Below, piece by piece: positions 11,381 through 22,083 of a DNA stretch of 64,000 nt. The DNA is taken from NCBI GenBank assembly GCA_002270565.1, contig NQMI01000120.1, forward strand, positions 62,001 to 126,000, given 5' to 3'. The notes under the pieces are model-generated. The model ran no database searches and was not told where the DNA came from. It was given only the letters and a program-made list of their open reading frames with translations. Within the stretch, counting starts at the first letter, position 1. Each line of letters opens with the position of its first letter. Made by a program: the position numbers and the translations under genes. Source of the stretch: Stenocarpella maydis. Its lineage: Eukaryota > Ascomycota > Sordariomycetes > Diaporthales > Diaporthaceae.

Positions 11381-12721
11381 CGTGTCGACCGTCAATGATG
11401 ATTTATGAATAGTCTTCTTATAGTAACGTGTTGGAAAGCCGGTCACAGACACGAGCAATTCGGAACAGAAAAAGCAAATCAAGAGGACAGAAGTGATACT
11501 AGAATGAAAGCTTGAAGCTTTAGGAATGATAAAATAACTGAAATAATCGACAGGACATCGACCAATATGCCCATGCCAACCGTGATGGCAGAGCTCTTCA
11601 TACCTCCTCACCGACGGCAGCCCCCACGGCGGTCACCATGATGGCTGCAAGATGCTGCCTTTTAGCATGAGAATAGTAATGCAAGGGGCCGGCACCAGCA
11701 TCGCCAATTTTTGTATTGGACAGCGTCATCCAGGACATTTGATGCTGGAAAAACTCCAATACATCACGGCGGCTCTCAGCCGGCCGGTTACAGCCTCCAG
11801 ACCTCGTTGAAGTTGGCCGGTGCGATGATTGTGGCGAGTAAGTAGGTGGGCATCTGGCAAAAAATAGTTACTCCCTTGAATCCTCATTGGGGGCCATGGT
11901 TGAGAATATGGTCAGGAGGCTGCCCGCCATGTAAGCTAATTGGCTACCGTAGCGTGTCTGGCAGGCCTACTATAAGGCTTGCAGAGTGCGCAAGACAAGT
12001 CCTAGTATGGTAATTAAGTATTAGTGGGGGCGTAAGGCTTATATAGTGCGCAGGAATTATTAGATTGAGGTGATAAAGTCAGGTAACCTCGAAAGTACCC
12101 AGGCAGCAAAAGAATAGCATACTTAACTCATTCCCAATCCAACTATTAATTTCACACTCTTACGCTTAGCGATTCTCACTATGGGTATTATATAAGGAAG
12201 ATGGAAATATGGGACGGAAGTATGAGAATAATAGCCCCTTTTAACATTGAGTATACTCTAGTGAGGCCAAGGGGGTGAGGCCAAGGGGCTCATGTAACCT
12301 TCCCGCCTAAATTTCAATGGGTCTTGCACACCACGCAAGCCTTGCACTCACACCAGGCCTTCAGAATGGCCTGCAGATCCCACTACGGTAGGCTCTGCTG
12401 GCCGGTCTGTATGTAGGCCTTGGATCACAAAAACTCGTGTCATTGGTCTGAAACGGTGGCCAGTAGGGACCCCGGGTCTGCAGGCCACTTGACCTCTCAA
12501 TGGGACACAATTGAAGGCTGTGTATTACATACAGCTGTGAACTTCTGGCCCTCAAACATGCTCGAGAGGGGCACAGTCCGACAGAGCTGGTTAGTAAGCA
12601 CATCCCACCATTTGTAGTTCTGCCTCTCGCCCTGGTCACCTCCGGAGTAAGTAGTAGATACTGTACCATCTTGCCCCAGACTCAGAAAACAGCCACAAGA
12701 CAACCCCTCCTGCTATGCACG
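11381..12721. other. Intergenic with short diverged direct repeats
   Basis: No gene supported. Short direct repeats are visible: taaggcttgcagagtgcgca (near 11973) and taaggcttatatagtgcgca (near 12032), and gtgaggccaaggg twice near 12258-12290. The stretch may be transposon debris. Confidence 0.4.
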
Positions 12722-13888
12722 ATGGACTCAGTCGGCACATTGACCGGCTTGACCATGGATGTCATGGTTCAAAGGCTCCGCGACGTCGCACTCTATGCTC
12801 ACCTGCATCGCATCACGCTCGAGAACCTCACCACTGACCACCTCAACATCTTCCACCGCGCTCTATTACGCGTGCTTGGCTCTGAACTGGCCATAGACAC
12901 CTTTGCGCAGATCGTCGACGGCTTGCCCATCGCCGACGTTGCCTGGGACAAGAGCCATCCCGGTATCTTTGGCGACGACCACCCCATCGAGGCGCACGCA
13001 AGCCTCTGTCCCGGGGTGAAAGACAAGACCAGCGCCTGTCTTGAGCAATATGACCTGCACTCCCTCGTCTTCGACCCAAAGCTAGTACAGGCATACCAAG
13101 ATGCTCCCCTGGCCTCCAAAGCCTTTCATACCCGTCTGGTCGAGCTTGTCGTCATTGCATTGCACCAGATCGCCGTGCATCTTTTCAAACGGGACGACCT
13201 TCGCTCACACAGCCAGCAGGAGATTGACACCGTCACCAACTGTGTTATCATCCCGCCTAGATCCTCAGCCGTCGACCCCCAGGAGTATGCGGTTACGGTG
13301 CCACCGAGGCCAACCCTCTTCAACCACCCCTATTACATCGATCTTGAGATTTACCCCGAAGGCCTCGCAGATATCGTCGGGTACTGGGCCGAAGACCGCA
13401 TAGTCGGGGGGATTGTGCTATTCGACAGAAGAGCTGACCCACGCGACCCCCGAGACCGGCCGGATGAGGAGAATCAGGACACCGGCGAACAGGCTGGAGG
13501 TCAGAATCCCGCCGAAAACAACCCGCCCAACGTCTGGATGCACCCTGCTCGTGACCATGTGACAGACCGGGTAGTCCAGCTTCACAACGACCAACAAGAA
13601 GAACTCGTGGACTACCTGCTGGCCGCGCCGGGAGACACGAGCAGTCTACCTCCTATCCTGCCCCACAAGGGTAATCGGACGCGGGCCGACCCTGCTACTG
13701 CGCACACGCACAAGCTTATCTTCAGGGAGTACTGGGGTCGTAAGCCCGCGACACAGGAGTTGTTGGATTTTCTTCAGCGGAGGCCGCAGAACGAACTCGA
13801 CTACCCTGAAATTCGAGACTTCATGGACCATCTTAACGCCCTGGAGAGGGAGTGGAAGGAGGCCGAAGGCAAAGACAGCCGGAAGTAA
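12722..13888 (+). CDS. Unrecognised fungal protein, 388 aa
   Basis: A single intact open frame from ATG 12722 (MDSVGTLTGLTMDVMVQRL) to the stop at 13888 gives 388 aa with no intron needed. There is no signal peptide or membrane helix. The N-terminal third is helical and Leu-rich, with one Cys pair (CPGV and ACLEQY). A central block reads YYIDLEIYPEGLADIVGYW and VGGIVLFDR. It is followed by a disordered D/E/N/Q-rich linker (about residues 245-275) and a C-terminal block (NVWMHPARDHVTDRVVQLHN, then LIFREYWGRKPATQELLDFL) ending in a charged helix. Codon use is GC3-rich, like the housekeeping genes here, which supports a real gene. I do not recognise the family and assign no function. An earlier in-frame extension upstream lacks an ATG. 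Confidence 0.75.
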   Translation: MDSVGTLTGLTMDVMVQRLRDVALYAHLHRITLENLTTDHLNIFHRALLRVLGSELAIDTFAQIVDGLPIADVAWDKSHPGIFGDDHPIEAHASLCPGVKDKTSACLEQYDLHSLVFDPKLVQAYQDAPLASKAFHTRLVELVVIALHQIAVHLFKRDDLRSHSQQEIDTVTNCVIIPPRSSAVDPQEYAVTVPPRPTLFNHPYYIDLEIYPEGLADIVGYWAEDRIVGGIVLFDRRADPRDPRDRPDEENQDTGEQAGGQNPAENNPPNVWMHPARDHVTDRVVQLHNDQQEELVDYLLAAPGDTSSLPPILPHKGNRTRADPATAHTHKLIFREYWGRKPATQELLDFLQRRPQNELDYPEIRDFMDHLNALEREWKEAEGKDSRK

Positions 13889-14702
13889 TATATTTTTCTC
13901 TAGCTATCCAGTACCAATCAAGCTCTGCACTGGCCCCATGTTGTCAAATCGAAGTGTTCGACCTTCAGAAATAGGCGCCACGTGGTATCGTGCTGCGCTC
14001 TCATCATCGAATGTTTTTCGTGCAACGGTAGTTCTCCACATCCATGGGCGGTGCATACGTGCCTGCAGACGGCAGACCTGCAACCTCTGGCTCTTTAATC
14101 TCGGCAATCCTGGACCACACGCCTGCAACCCATGTGTTATGTCCCTAATACCGCTTGTCTAGTCTCCCCGCAACGGACACATCGAATGCCAGTGCTTTCC
14201 CGCTGCGCTTCAAGACACTTCGTGTGACTATCACTACCTCGCCGACTCGTTGAGGATACCTCTCAGGAAAATAATACATATATGCCAAGACACAAACATG
14301 TAAGGTAGCTAGTAAGTCTGACATCCGGGTTTCAACATTCAACGTGCTTGTCCGGGCGTGAGATGTCTGAAGGGGAAAGCATTTTGCATCATCCAAATGA
14401 AATAATCGACTAAACAGTAGCAAATAGGCGTTCCTTGTGCACTTTCAGCGATATTAGCGAAATCTGTAGTTACCACGCGGTCTTATTAATAATCCCGTGG
14501 CTGGGCGGCATTCAATATGTCTACACGACAAGGAATGCGCCGGCGTGTTCCGTATGCGTAAAGCTGGAGGTAAGAACCTCGACCAACAGAGTCGAGTTCT
14601 CAAGGTGCTCTCTCTTGTTTCAACAAGTCCTGTCAGTTTGTCCTTCAGCATGTTAGGCAGATTAGCAGAAGGAGGAAAAGAGGGAGGAAGATGTTTGTCA
14701 AA
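13889..14702. other. Intergenic between convergent genes
   Basis: This is the 3' flank of the 388-aa gene and of the minus-strand oxygenase gene. No further gene is seen. Confidence 0.5.
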
Positions 14703-15693
14703 TCATTCCTGCTCAATACGCCTCTCCTGTCGCTTGCTTTTCGTTTCCCACCGCTGCTTGGTCTGAAGCACGTCCGCAGTCTCCACAAAGCCGACGAGGA
14801 TGATTCTCTGTCCACCAGTGACTTCGGCGCCGGCATCTAATAAGCGCAGGTTTCAGTATTCAACAATTTCGAACGTATTTTCTCTCGACTGAGCAGGATA
14901 TCCCAGACAACATGTACTTACGCTCCAGTCCGGCGTCATGCATGAGCAACCCGCCCTGCTTCAGGCGAAAGGTCTTGCCGCTGCCCCTAAAGAAGGTTCC
15001 ACCGCCCTCAAAGGCGTCGTGGTGGTTGAGCAGGAGTGAGAAACTTAAGAGACACCCATCGCTGTGGAGTGACAGCGATGCCTGCTTCGAGGGTATAGGG
15101 TATACTGGCACGTTTGCCCTCTTCCTGGCAGCCGTCTCCCTTTCTGAACCGCCGTAGCAGACAACGAACAAATCCTTTAGGCCAAGGTCACCGGGTCTAA
15201 ACCCAGCCGCGCTGGCGATCCGGGTTAGGATCCTTTTCGAGACCCACTCCTGGATTATATCACCGACGGTGGTCTCTTGTCCGAGTATGGAGGCGTCGTC
15301 GACAGACTGCTGCGTCAGCTCTGACACAGGCACATCCGTCGTCGCGAACCTCTCATGCCGGCCGGTCTGCAGGCCTCCCTGATGCCGAACATAATCAGCC
15401 ACCGAGTTGAGAACCAGCTCGCAATCCTGATCGCTGAATATGTCTGCCAGTATGGTCGGCTGGAGGCGCTGTGTGAGGATATAAGCTACCCGGTTCTGGG
15501 TACATGTGCGCTCCGAGAAGGGTGGAAGTCCCGCAAGCTTTGCACGTCGGGCTTGGCTCGCGCGGTCGCGGAGTTGCTGCTTAAAATCGGTTGATGCAGA
15601 GTCTGTATCGTCTCCAAAGAGGTCAAACTCTTCGTCCGAGTCGGAGTGGTCCCCTGGGGAGGGCGAGTCAAGTGCTGATTTGCTCTTATGCAT
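14703..15693 (-). CDS. 2-oxoglutarate/Fe(II) oxygenase, prolyl-4-hydroxylase-like
   Basis: Two exons on the minus strand, 15693-14922 and 14836-14703, with an 85-nt intron (GTAAGT...TTAG), give 301 aa. The double-stranded beta-helix core is complete only after splicing. The iron ligands are His210 and Asp212 (LSLHSDG) and His258, the codon of which spans the splice junction. The 2-oxoglutarate-binding Arg268 is in GGQRIILVGF. DAFEGGGTFF (residues 226-235) is the usual strand before the second half of the fold. The first 60 residues are acidic and disordered (SDSDEEFDLFGDD). There is no signal peptide, so it is probably cytosolic or nuclear, unlike the ER collagen enzymes. The substrate is unknown; hydroxylation of a protein residue is the family expectation. 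All catalytic residues are present and the gene looks functional. Confidence 0.88.
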
Positions 15694-17032
15694 TGCTCTT
15701 TCAGAAAGAAGGGCGGTTTTGTAGTTATGTTTTGTTGATTTTGACCAGTGAGCCTAAGTAACAGCAGCTTGGCCCCAGGGCCGTAGGTAGGTGCCGACAG
15801 CCGCAGCGCTCGAGCCTGCGCCAGCTATCAGGACTACTGTGAGCAGCCGACGATCCATTGCCTATCAGTTATAATACTTATCTTTTCTCAAACCAAAAAA
15901 GAGAGAGAGAGAGAATAAAATATTATTTCGGCCTCCCTCTCCATCGCATTCATAGCTTGCCATGACGCGCTGTGAATCACGGCGACTGTGCATCGATCTG
16001 CCGTGGAGTCCGAATAGCTGACATTCTTTTCTCATCGACAGGAAAGAGTCGTTGCCAAACAATCCGATCGGTTCTTTAATGGTATCTGCTGGCTTCATTT
16101 CTAATCTTGCCGTAATAACCCCCACCTCTTCTTTTCTTCTCTTTTGTTCTTCTTTTTTTTTTTCTTCTTTCTTAAAAAAAGAGAGGGCTGCGGCGGTCCA
16201 TTAATACAGTCGTAAACGCTAGATTGCAATATTAGCATAAGTGGTGCTCTTAAACAGCGCCCCCCCCCCCCTCGGGGGTAGGGTTGCCCCGTAACTACGG
16301 AATTGCCCACTTCTGAATACTTATTTGAGCATTGGCATATTTCCTTTATCTGGTGATCCTACGGATAGCTAGTTATGCCCTGAGGAGAGGCAGTGGAGCA
16401 GTGATGGCTTGTGAGCCATCGTTATACTATCAATCTCACCAACCTGGACTGGTAGGTTGCAAGTCACGAACCGCCACTTGAAGGCGTCGTTCTCACCGAG
16501 CAGGGCCTCTTAAACTACCCCATGGGGGGTTAGTCCAGCAACATGCGTTCAGTGATAAGAAAACACCCTGTACGGCTATAACCGAGTTCTTTCTGAAGCG
16601 TAACGGAAGCTCGGACGCCCGATGAATCCAGGGTCAGGCATATATGCCTCGCCACATGTGGAGCCGTTCCACGGAGCCCTCCAGGGCCAGCTCGGCTCGA
16701 CGGCTCGAGCGGTTATGCGCCCGGCTGCACGAGCATGGTGAACATTGCCATGTGTAGTCTATAAGAGCGGCAGTAGAATCAGCCAGGTATTGGATCGAAA
16801 TTCCTCGGGCTCAAAGGACAGGCAAGCATGATGGTTCATCTTGTTGGCAACGAAGGGCGAGACAGTTGACCTGCCGTGGCCTGCTGTACGTCTCCAGTGG
16901 GCCTGAGGCTTATCGATAAAGCTGTCTGCCTAACGTCATGTCATGGCTCTCTCACCCAGCAATACTTCATCTTCCTCTTCATCTCCACGGTCGGTCCCAA
17001 CCCAACCTGGTCGACCACACCAAATCGGCATC
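15694..17032. other. Intergenic with simple-sequence tracts
   Basis: No gene is seen. There is a GA run at about 15900, a poly-T/A region at about 16135-16185, a poly-C run at about 16260-16272 and otherwise unique sequence. The start of the next gene could lie further upstream at 16943 in the same frame. Confidence 0.45.
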
Positions 17033-17764
17033 ATGTCAGACCGTGACCATGCCCCGCCACCGACAGACGCCAACCCGCCGTCACCCTCCCGGCGCTCGAG
17101 GTCGCGGTCCCCACCCCGCAAGAGCAACAAGAAGGCCAGCAGTGGCTTCAAATGGAAGCAAAAGCCCTCCACCGGCGACAACACCAACGACTCCCGCCGC
17201 GACGACAGGCGCTCAAGATATGACGACGACCCGCGCGGCTCCTCGTCGAGGCCGAGCTACCGCAACGACAGCAGGGACGCAGGCCGGGACAGGAACCGCG
17301 ACCGCGACCGCGACCGCGATAGAGATGGGGGCAGAGATAGGGATAGGGATCACCGCGACACGCGCCGCCGCAGCCGCTCCCCGCGCCGCGACCGCGACGA
17401 CCGCCCCAGGGACAGGGACAGGGACAGGGAAAGGGACAGGGAAAGGAACAGAGACGACCGGCCGCCGCGCCGCGACAAGAAGGACAGGCCCGCCCCAGTG
17501 CCGGCGGCGCCGGCGGCGGGCGGCGAGGAGATGATCATCGTGCACGTCAACGACCGGCTGGGGACCAAGGCGGCGATCCCGTGCTTCGGGTCGGACCTCG
17601 TGGGCCAGTTCAAGGTCATGGTCGCCGGCCGCATCGGGCGCGAGCCGCACGAGATACTGCTCAAGCGGCAGGGGGAGAGGCCGTTCAAGGACCACATCTC
17701 GCTCGCGGACTACGGCGTCAGCAACGGCGTGCAGCTGGACCTCGAGGTTGACACGGGCGACTGA
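17033..17764 (+). CDS. HUB1: Hub1/UBL5-type ubiquitin-like protein with RS/RD-rich extension
   Basis: The last 77 residues are a Hub1/UBL5 ubiquitin-like domain: EMIIVHVNDRLGTKAAIPCF, the basic surface, then PFKDHISLADYGVSNGVQLD. In yeast and animals Hub1 binds the tri-snRNP protein Snu66 non-covalently through HIND motifs and tunes splicing. The N-terminal 165 residues are SR and RD-repeat rich (RSRSRSPPR, long RDRDRD runs), as in splicing factors, so a nuclear, spliceosome-associated role is inferred. The C-terminus ends QLDLEVDTGD and lacks the terminal Tyr-Tyr of short Hub1 proteins. Start 17033 (MSDRDHAPPP) gives 243 aa and is preferred. An in-frame ATG at 16943 would add 30 Ser/Pro-rich residues. 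The repetitive RD region uses variable codons, so it is not a simple DNA slip product. Confidence 0.88.
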   Translation: MSDRDHAPPPTDANPPSPSRRSRSRSPPRKSNKKASSGFKWKQKPSTGDNTNDSRRDDRRSRYDDDPRGSSSRPSYRNDSRDAGRDRNRDRDRDRDRDGGRDRDRDHRDTRRRSRSPRRDRDDRPRDRDRDRERDRERNRDDRPPRRDKKDRPAPVPAAPAAGGEEMIIVHVNDRLGTKAAIPCFGSDLVGQFKVMVAGRIGREPHEILLKRQGERPFKDHISLADYGVSNGVQLDLEVDTGD

Positions 17765-19652
17765 TTTGTGTTGGGCGCTGTGGGGGGGGCTGGGAGAGGC
17801 CGGGGTGTGTGCTGGCTCGGAACGGCAGCGTCTCGCTGCGACTGCACTGCGTTGCTCTGGCTTCGGAGCTGCATGGTAAAAGGCTTCGTCTGTCATGCAC
17901 TTGCCAAAGAAAGGTGGTCCGTCCCGGAATGATATTGGCGGAAATCGCCCATCACACTCAGCTGCGACACACCAAAACGGTCGAACCCTCCGTCGAAGAA
18001 CGTGTTCATCGCTCTTCCAGCCTCTCGAGTATTGTTCAGGACACCAGCGATCAATCAATCCACTGGCCGGCCCCAGGCCATACTTCCTCGTCCAAAATCT
18101 ACGCCCAGCTGGCGGCATGGTGCATGTTGTTTCTCGTGCCTGTGTCCACAGAGGATTCTGTCGAAAATCCATAGCTGGAGAGAAGACTTCTTCCCTTCTT
18201 ACCCTCTCTCTACCAGCAATAATACACCCTCTAGAGACTGATTGCCTAGCTTCTCGCACAGTGAGGTTAGGATCGGTACCACAGCCACCCATAGAATGAC
18301 AACTGGTTTGCGCCCCCAACAACCCCAACTCGATTCCCTCGGATCAAACATTGACGGGCTTCCATGGCTGCGGCCCCTGAGGACCACCTATACCTGTAGA
18401 CAACAGTTTGCGGGTGGTTTCCCGGCCACCAAAAGCCTTAAAGCCGCAACGGCTCAATCAGCAAGGCGACGTCGCGCATTTCGTAAAACTTGACTGAATG
18501 AACCAATTTATCTGGGTATGGAATTTGCATTTCGCCGCAGCGGCCACATGTGGATCGCAGGAGCTTCCAACCCGGCCGCGGTGTGGCAATTGACCTGCGC
18601 GGCCTTGGTTCGGTCGAGCTGACCACGCAGGCGTGTCTGTTGGCGGAGGCGCGACCTGGGATCTCATTTACAATAAGCTGGACCCTTTAGAACCTGACTT
18701 TTGAATCACAACAGTGTCCATCTCTGCTAGGGTCATTGTCTTGACCCTCCTCGTTTCCAACTGCACGTCCCTGCGAATAAAACGCATTGTTCTAAGCTCG
18801 CGCCTAGACTGAGGGAGGGAAGGGGCGAAATGGTTGAGTAAAGTTCCGTTCCCCACGGCAGTGAGTGTTGGTTTCTGCCTGGATGAAGCACGTATTTCAC
18901 GCCTTAGCACGTTTATAAGTAGGTATCCATTCCCATATTCATGAAAAGATTCGATTTTCAACGTCTCCCGTACAAGCTACCGATATGAGGCCTTCCTACT
19001 TGTCTTCAAATCAACCACTTTACAGTATTCGAGAGCTGGATCTTTGAGCATCCACCACTACGTGAAAGAAGAGCCTACAGCTCTGTAGAAGCACGTATAC
19101 AAACTTGGGATGGACCACCACTGCCATATTCTGGTGGGATACAAAAGACAGAGGCTGGGAAGAGAGCATGCAGCACATCCAGGGGTTAGCAAGTCAGTCT
19201 ATATAAGCCATATCAAGACTATCTGTATCTCACATCTCCTTGCCCTCTCACTGTAAACTGATCAGCAGCGGCTTAGGTATTCTAGGGAATCTGGAGCAGC
19301 AGGGTAACAACGAAAAGGACAGCCTCGGAACTTCTCTCTTTGGTCGACCAAATCCACACTTGGGGAGTAGAAACTCCGTCATGTAACACCCGAGCCCATG
19401 GCATGAAGGCGATTCACGGGAACGGGAAGCACGTGGATTTGTATTTGATGCTAAAGATCTGTCATGAGTACATAATTGTTACATCTACTACTATGATCGC
19501 CATTAGAGTCCTATTTACAGAGGTTATCGAACCTCGAATGGATTTGCTACTCTCAGTGGCAACATCTAGGCCCAGACTGCTGTCAGTATGTATAAATGCA
19601 AGTATCGGATACGAGCTCGGAACAGCACCTGGCCCTAATCTTTTTGCATAAT
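17765..19652. other. Intergenic, no gene recognised
   Basis: About 1.9 kb. It begins with the hub1 3' flank, which has a short poly-G run near 17780. Several open frames on both strands overlap each other with unstructured composition and none is believed. Confidence 0.4.
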
Positions 19653-20072
19653 ACGACTTTGACCATCCTCTTCGCCGCCCTCGCCGCCGCGGCCGTCACC
19701 GCCAAAGCCTCCTCGTCATCCCGCCTCCAGTTCGAAGTCGAGGCGCCGCAGCCTTGCCACGAAGTGCGTGCCCACTCGCTCGTCCCGGTGGCCTAAACTG
19801 AACAGCCCTGTACATTTTTCGCGTTTTCAGACGCAACGCACTCGTCGGGGTTCTCGTTTGGGGCTCCCGTTACTATGTCGGTGATGGTCATGGCTCGGAG
19901 GGCAAGGGTGATCTCGGGGCGAGACTGTAATGGCACAGCATGCTTCGAATGTGTGTGGGGACCGAAGAGTCATAAGTGTGTGAGGATCGTGGAAGATCAA
20001 TCGAGGGGATCCGACAGCTGGAAAAGTCGGGGCTGCTCGGCAGGTCAAAACGCGTGCCTACTGAGTCGATGA
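19653..20072 (+). pseudogene. Possible relic of a small cysteine-containing secreted protein
   Basis: A signal-peptide-like stretch (LTILFAALAAAAVTAKAS) starts where ACG (19653) stands in the place expected for ATG. It is followed by FEVEAPQPCHE and a possible donor GTGCGT. After an acceptor-like TTTTCAG a second segment contains DCNGTACFECVWGPKSHKC and ends GCSAGQNACLLSR at 20072. The frame across the putative intron does not join cleanly. Loss of the start codon and poor splicing suggest a relic, and the protein family is unknown. Confidence 0.3.
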
Positions 20073-20099
20073 TCGTTTAGGGTCCGCCTTAGAGGGTAC

Positions 20100-20880
20100 T
20101 GTCAAGGGGGTCTGGTAGCAATTGAATGGTCTTGTAAGGCGGATCCGTGGGGACGATAAAAGTGTAGTGGTGCACGGGCTCTGAGTTCGGGTGACGCTGG
20201 CGGGGCCATACGATTAAAGGATGACGGATCCAGAGGGACGATAAGGGTGTGGTGGTGCGTAAACGAGTAGTCGTCGTTGTCGCTAACTGTATGGTGGTGT
20301 TCGATTCCTGTATCGGAGCCAAGTTGTCAGGGGTTTGGTAGCAATTGGTCTTGTATTCGTCGTTGTTGTTCAGGTCTAGGTTTTCTAGCTAAGGGCTGTT
20401 GTAAGGGGTTCGGTTGCAATTGGTCTTGGATTTATTTTGCGGTCTAAGTTCTCTAGCTATGGGCTGTGGTTCGAGGAGCTACTTATGAATACTTAGGGGT
20501 CTGTACACTATACTATGCCTTCCCTCACAGTCTGCCCCTCCCAAAAAATGCTAGCGCCCTCGCTAGTATGCCAGATGCCAATCAATTCCGTCTCAGTCTG
20601 GGCAAAGTCTTGGTGGGGGAGAATCCTCATCATCTAGCGACGGAGTATTCCGTCTCTCATCGCGTGGAGGAGAGGCCTTCCGTATCTCGTCATGCAGAGG
20701 AGCGGCCGTCTTGTCAGTCTCGACCACTTCGAGCTGTAAGGGTATTCCTTTCTGTACTTGGTCGATGATCAGGTCCACTAACTGGCAGATTGCAATCAAA
20801 GCGTCTGTTGAGTTCTCAGAGACTACTTATCAATACCTGAGGATCTGTGCACTGCACTGTGCGCCTTCCCTGACAAGTAC
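20100..20880. repeat. Tract of diverged direct repeats
   Basis: Several word families recur. ggtagcaattg...ggtcttg appears near 20114, 20337 and, as ggttgcaattggtcttg, near 20412. gcggatccgtggggacgata near 20140 recurs as acggatccagagggacgata near 20224. tacttatgaatacttagggg near 20483 recurs as tacttatcaatacctgagga near 20825. There is no intact gene. The region is probably decayed repetitive DNA. Confidence 0.55.
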
Positions 20881-21082
20881 TCTAGAGAGTAGGGTACTCT
20901 AGAAGTACGCCCTATGGCGTCCGCAAGGCCTCCAGCTTGACCAGGGCCGGTTGTCGGTTGGGATTGGGGGGGAAGTTAGCTTGCTGATCGTCGGGTAGTT
21001 TTGCGCAGTCGGGGGACTGATTAGTGATCGATTCTCGCCGTAAAAACGTCGAGGACGAGGAACCAAGGTTATAGTTACCATG

Positions 21083-21153
21083 TAATGGCACAGCAGGCTT
21101 CGAATCACTCAAGCGGCGACCAATTGGGTGGTTCGAAGCCTGTTGTGCCATTA
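21083..21153. repeat. 22-bp inverted repeat, 27-nt loop
   Basis: The left arm 21083-21104 (taatggcacagcaggcttcg plus aa) and right arm 21132-21153 are complementary with one mismatch. A third copy of the same word, with one change, lies at 19928-19949. Confidence 0.85.
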
Positions 21154-21254
21154 TAGAGACTCGTAGGGCTTGGCGATCTTGTCGGGTCTGAGATTCCCGA
21201 TGTAGCAGGGACAAAAGAGAAATTCACGAGAGATCCCAAAGAAGAGGGCCACAA

Positions 21255-21420
21255 GCTCTTCGGTCCTCGTCCTCGTCCTCGCCCTCGTACTCGTCCTCGT
21301 CCTCGTTGTGTGCGTGCGTGCGTGCGTGCGTATGTGTGTGTGTGTTTGTGTGTGTGGTGTGTGTGTGTGTGGTGTGTGTGTGTGTGGTGTGTGCGTGTCT
21401 CTCTGTCTGTATGTCTGTGT
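21255..21420. repeat. Compound microsatellite: (CCTCGT)n, (GTGC/GTAT)n, (GT)n
   Basis: cctcgt-type hexamers (about 21258-21306) pass into tgcg repeats and then a GT/GGTGT tract. The many open frames here of H/T/R or V/C composition are products of the repeat. Confidence 0.9.
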
Positions 21421-22083
21421 GTCCTGCTGCAGGCGGGCCATACAGGCTTGACCTCGTCGATGAGGTCACTCAACACAGTCTTGGGGCCATAGGAATGAAC
21501 CTTCTGGCGCTTGTCTCCGTGCCTGTCTTGTATAGTGGCGGCAGGCAGGTGGTCGAGGATAGATGCTGTCGACGTCGACAGCAACATACTTCCAGACTTT
21601 CTCCCGTATGATCTATGGTCTCCTCCACGTCGAGCTTGCCGAGATCCTAGAAAGAGACCTCAGACTGGTAGGCGCGTCAGCACACACAGGGCTTGGTTTC
21701 GGGGTCTTGTTCTCGGTCTCCAGGTTCTCGATTCGGGCCCGGGCGATCAAGACCTGTTGCTCCGCTGACTGGATGATCTTGCGCGTCATGATCAAATACG
21801 AAGGGAAGCTTGAGGTGGCATGCCATTGAGTATCGAATGATGTTCGCAAGACCGCTCTCTTCTTGCATCGGTCGAAAGGATCAGGATCCTGCTTGACCCC
21901 CCCTCTCCTTCCGTTGACATTCCAGACCACCACCCTGGTGGCGATGCGTTGTTGGTCGAATTTGTCGATCTGCACGGTTTTCCACATCTTCTCGAATTCG
22001 CGATACCCTTCCTGAGGATCGAGTTCCAATCTGTGAATATCTCGAGCTCTCCATCATTATTCTTCTTTTCGACCTAATACGCG
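21421..22083. other. Degraded region downstream of the GIY-YIG relic
   Basis: A minus-strand frame, 22029-21613 (containing EFEKMWKTVQIDKFDQQRIA and RARIENLETENKTPK), lies just 3' of the GIY-YIG relic and may be its C-terminal extension with a coiled-coil tail. It is not joined in frame, so it is not called a gene. Confidence 0.3.

Noticed and set aside
17213..18328. Minus-strand 371-codon frame opposite hub1
   Set aside because: Reads V/A/P repeats complementary to the RD-repeat coding sequence; no family features.
21105..21587. His/Thr-repeat frames near the GT microsatellite
   Set aside because: Produced by the microsatellite itself.
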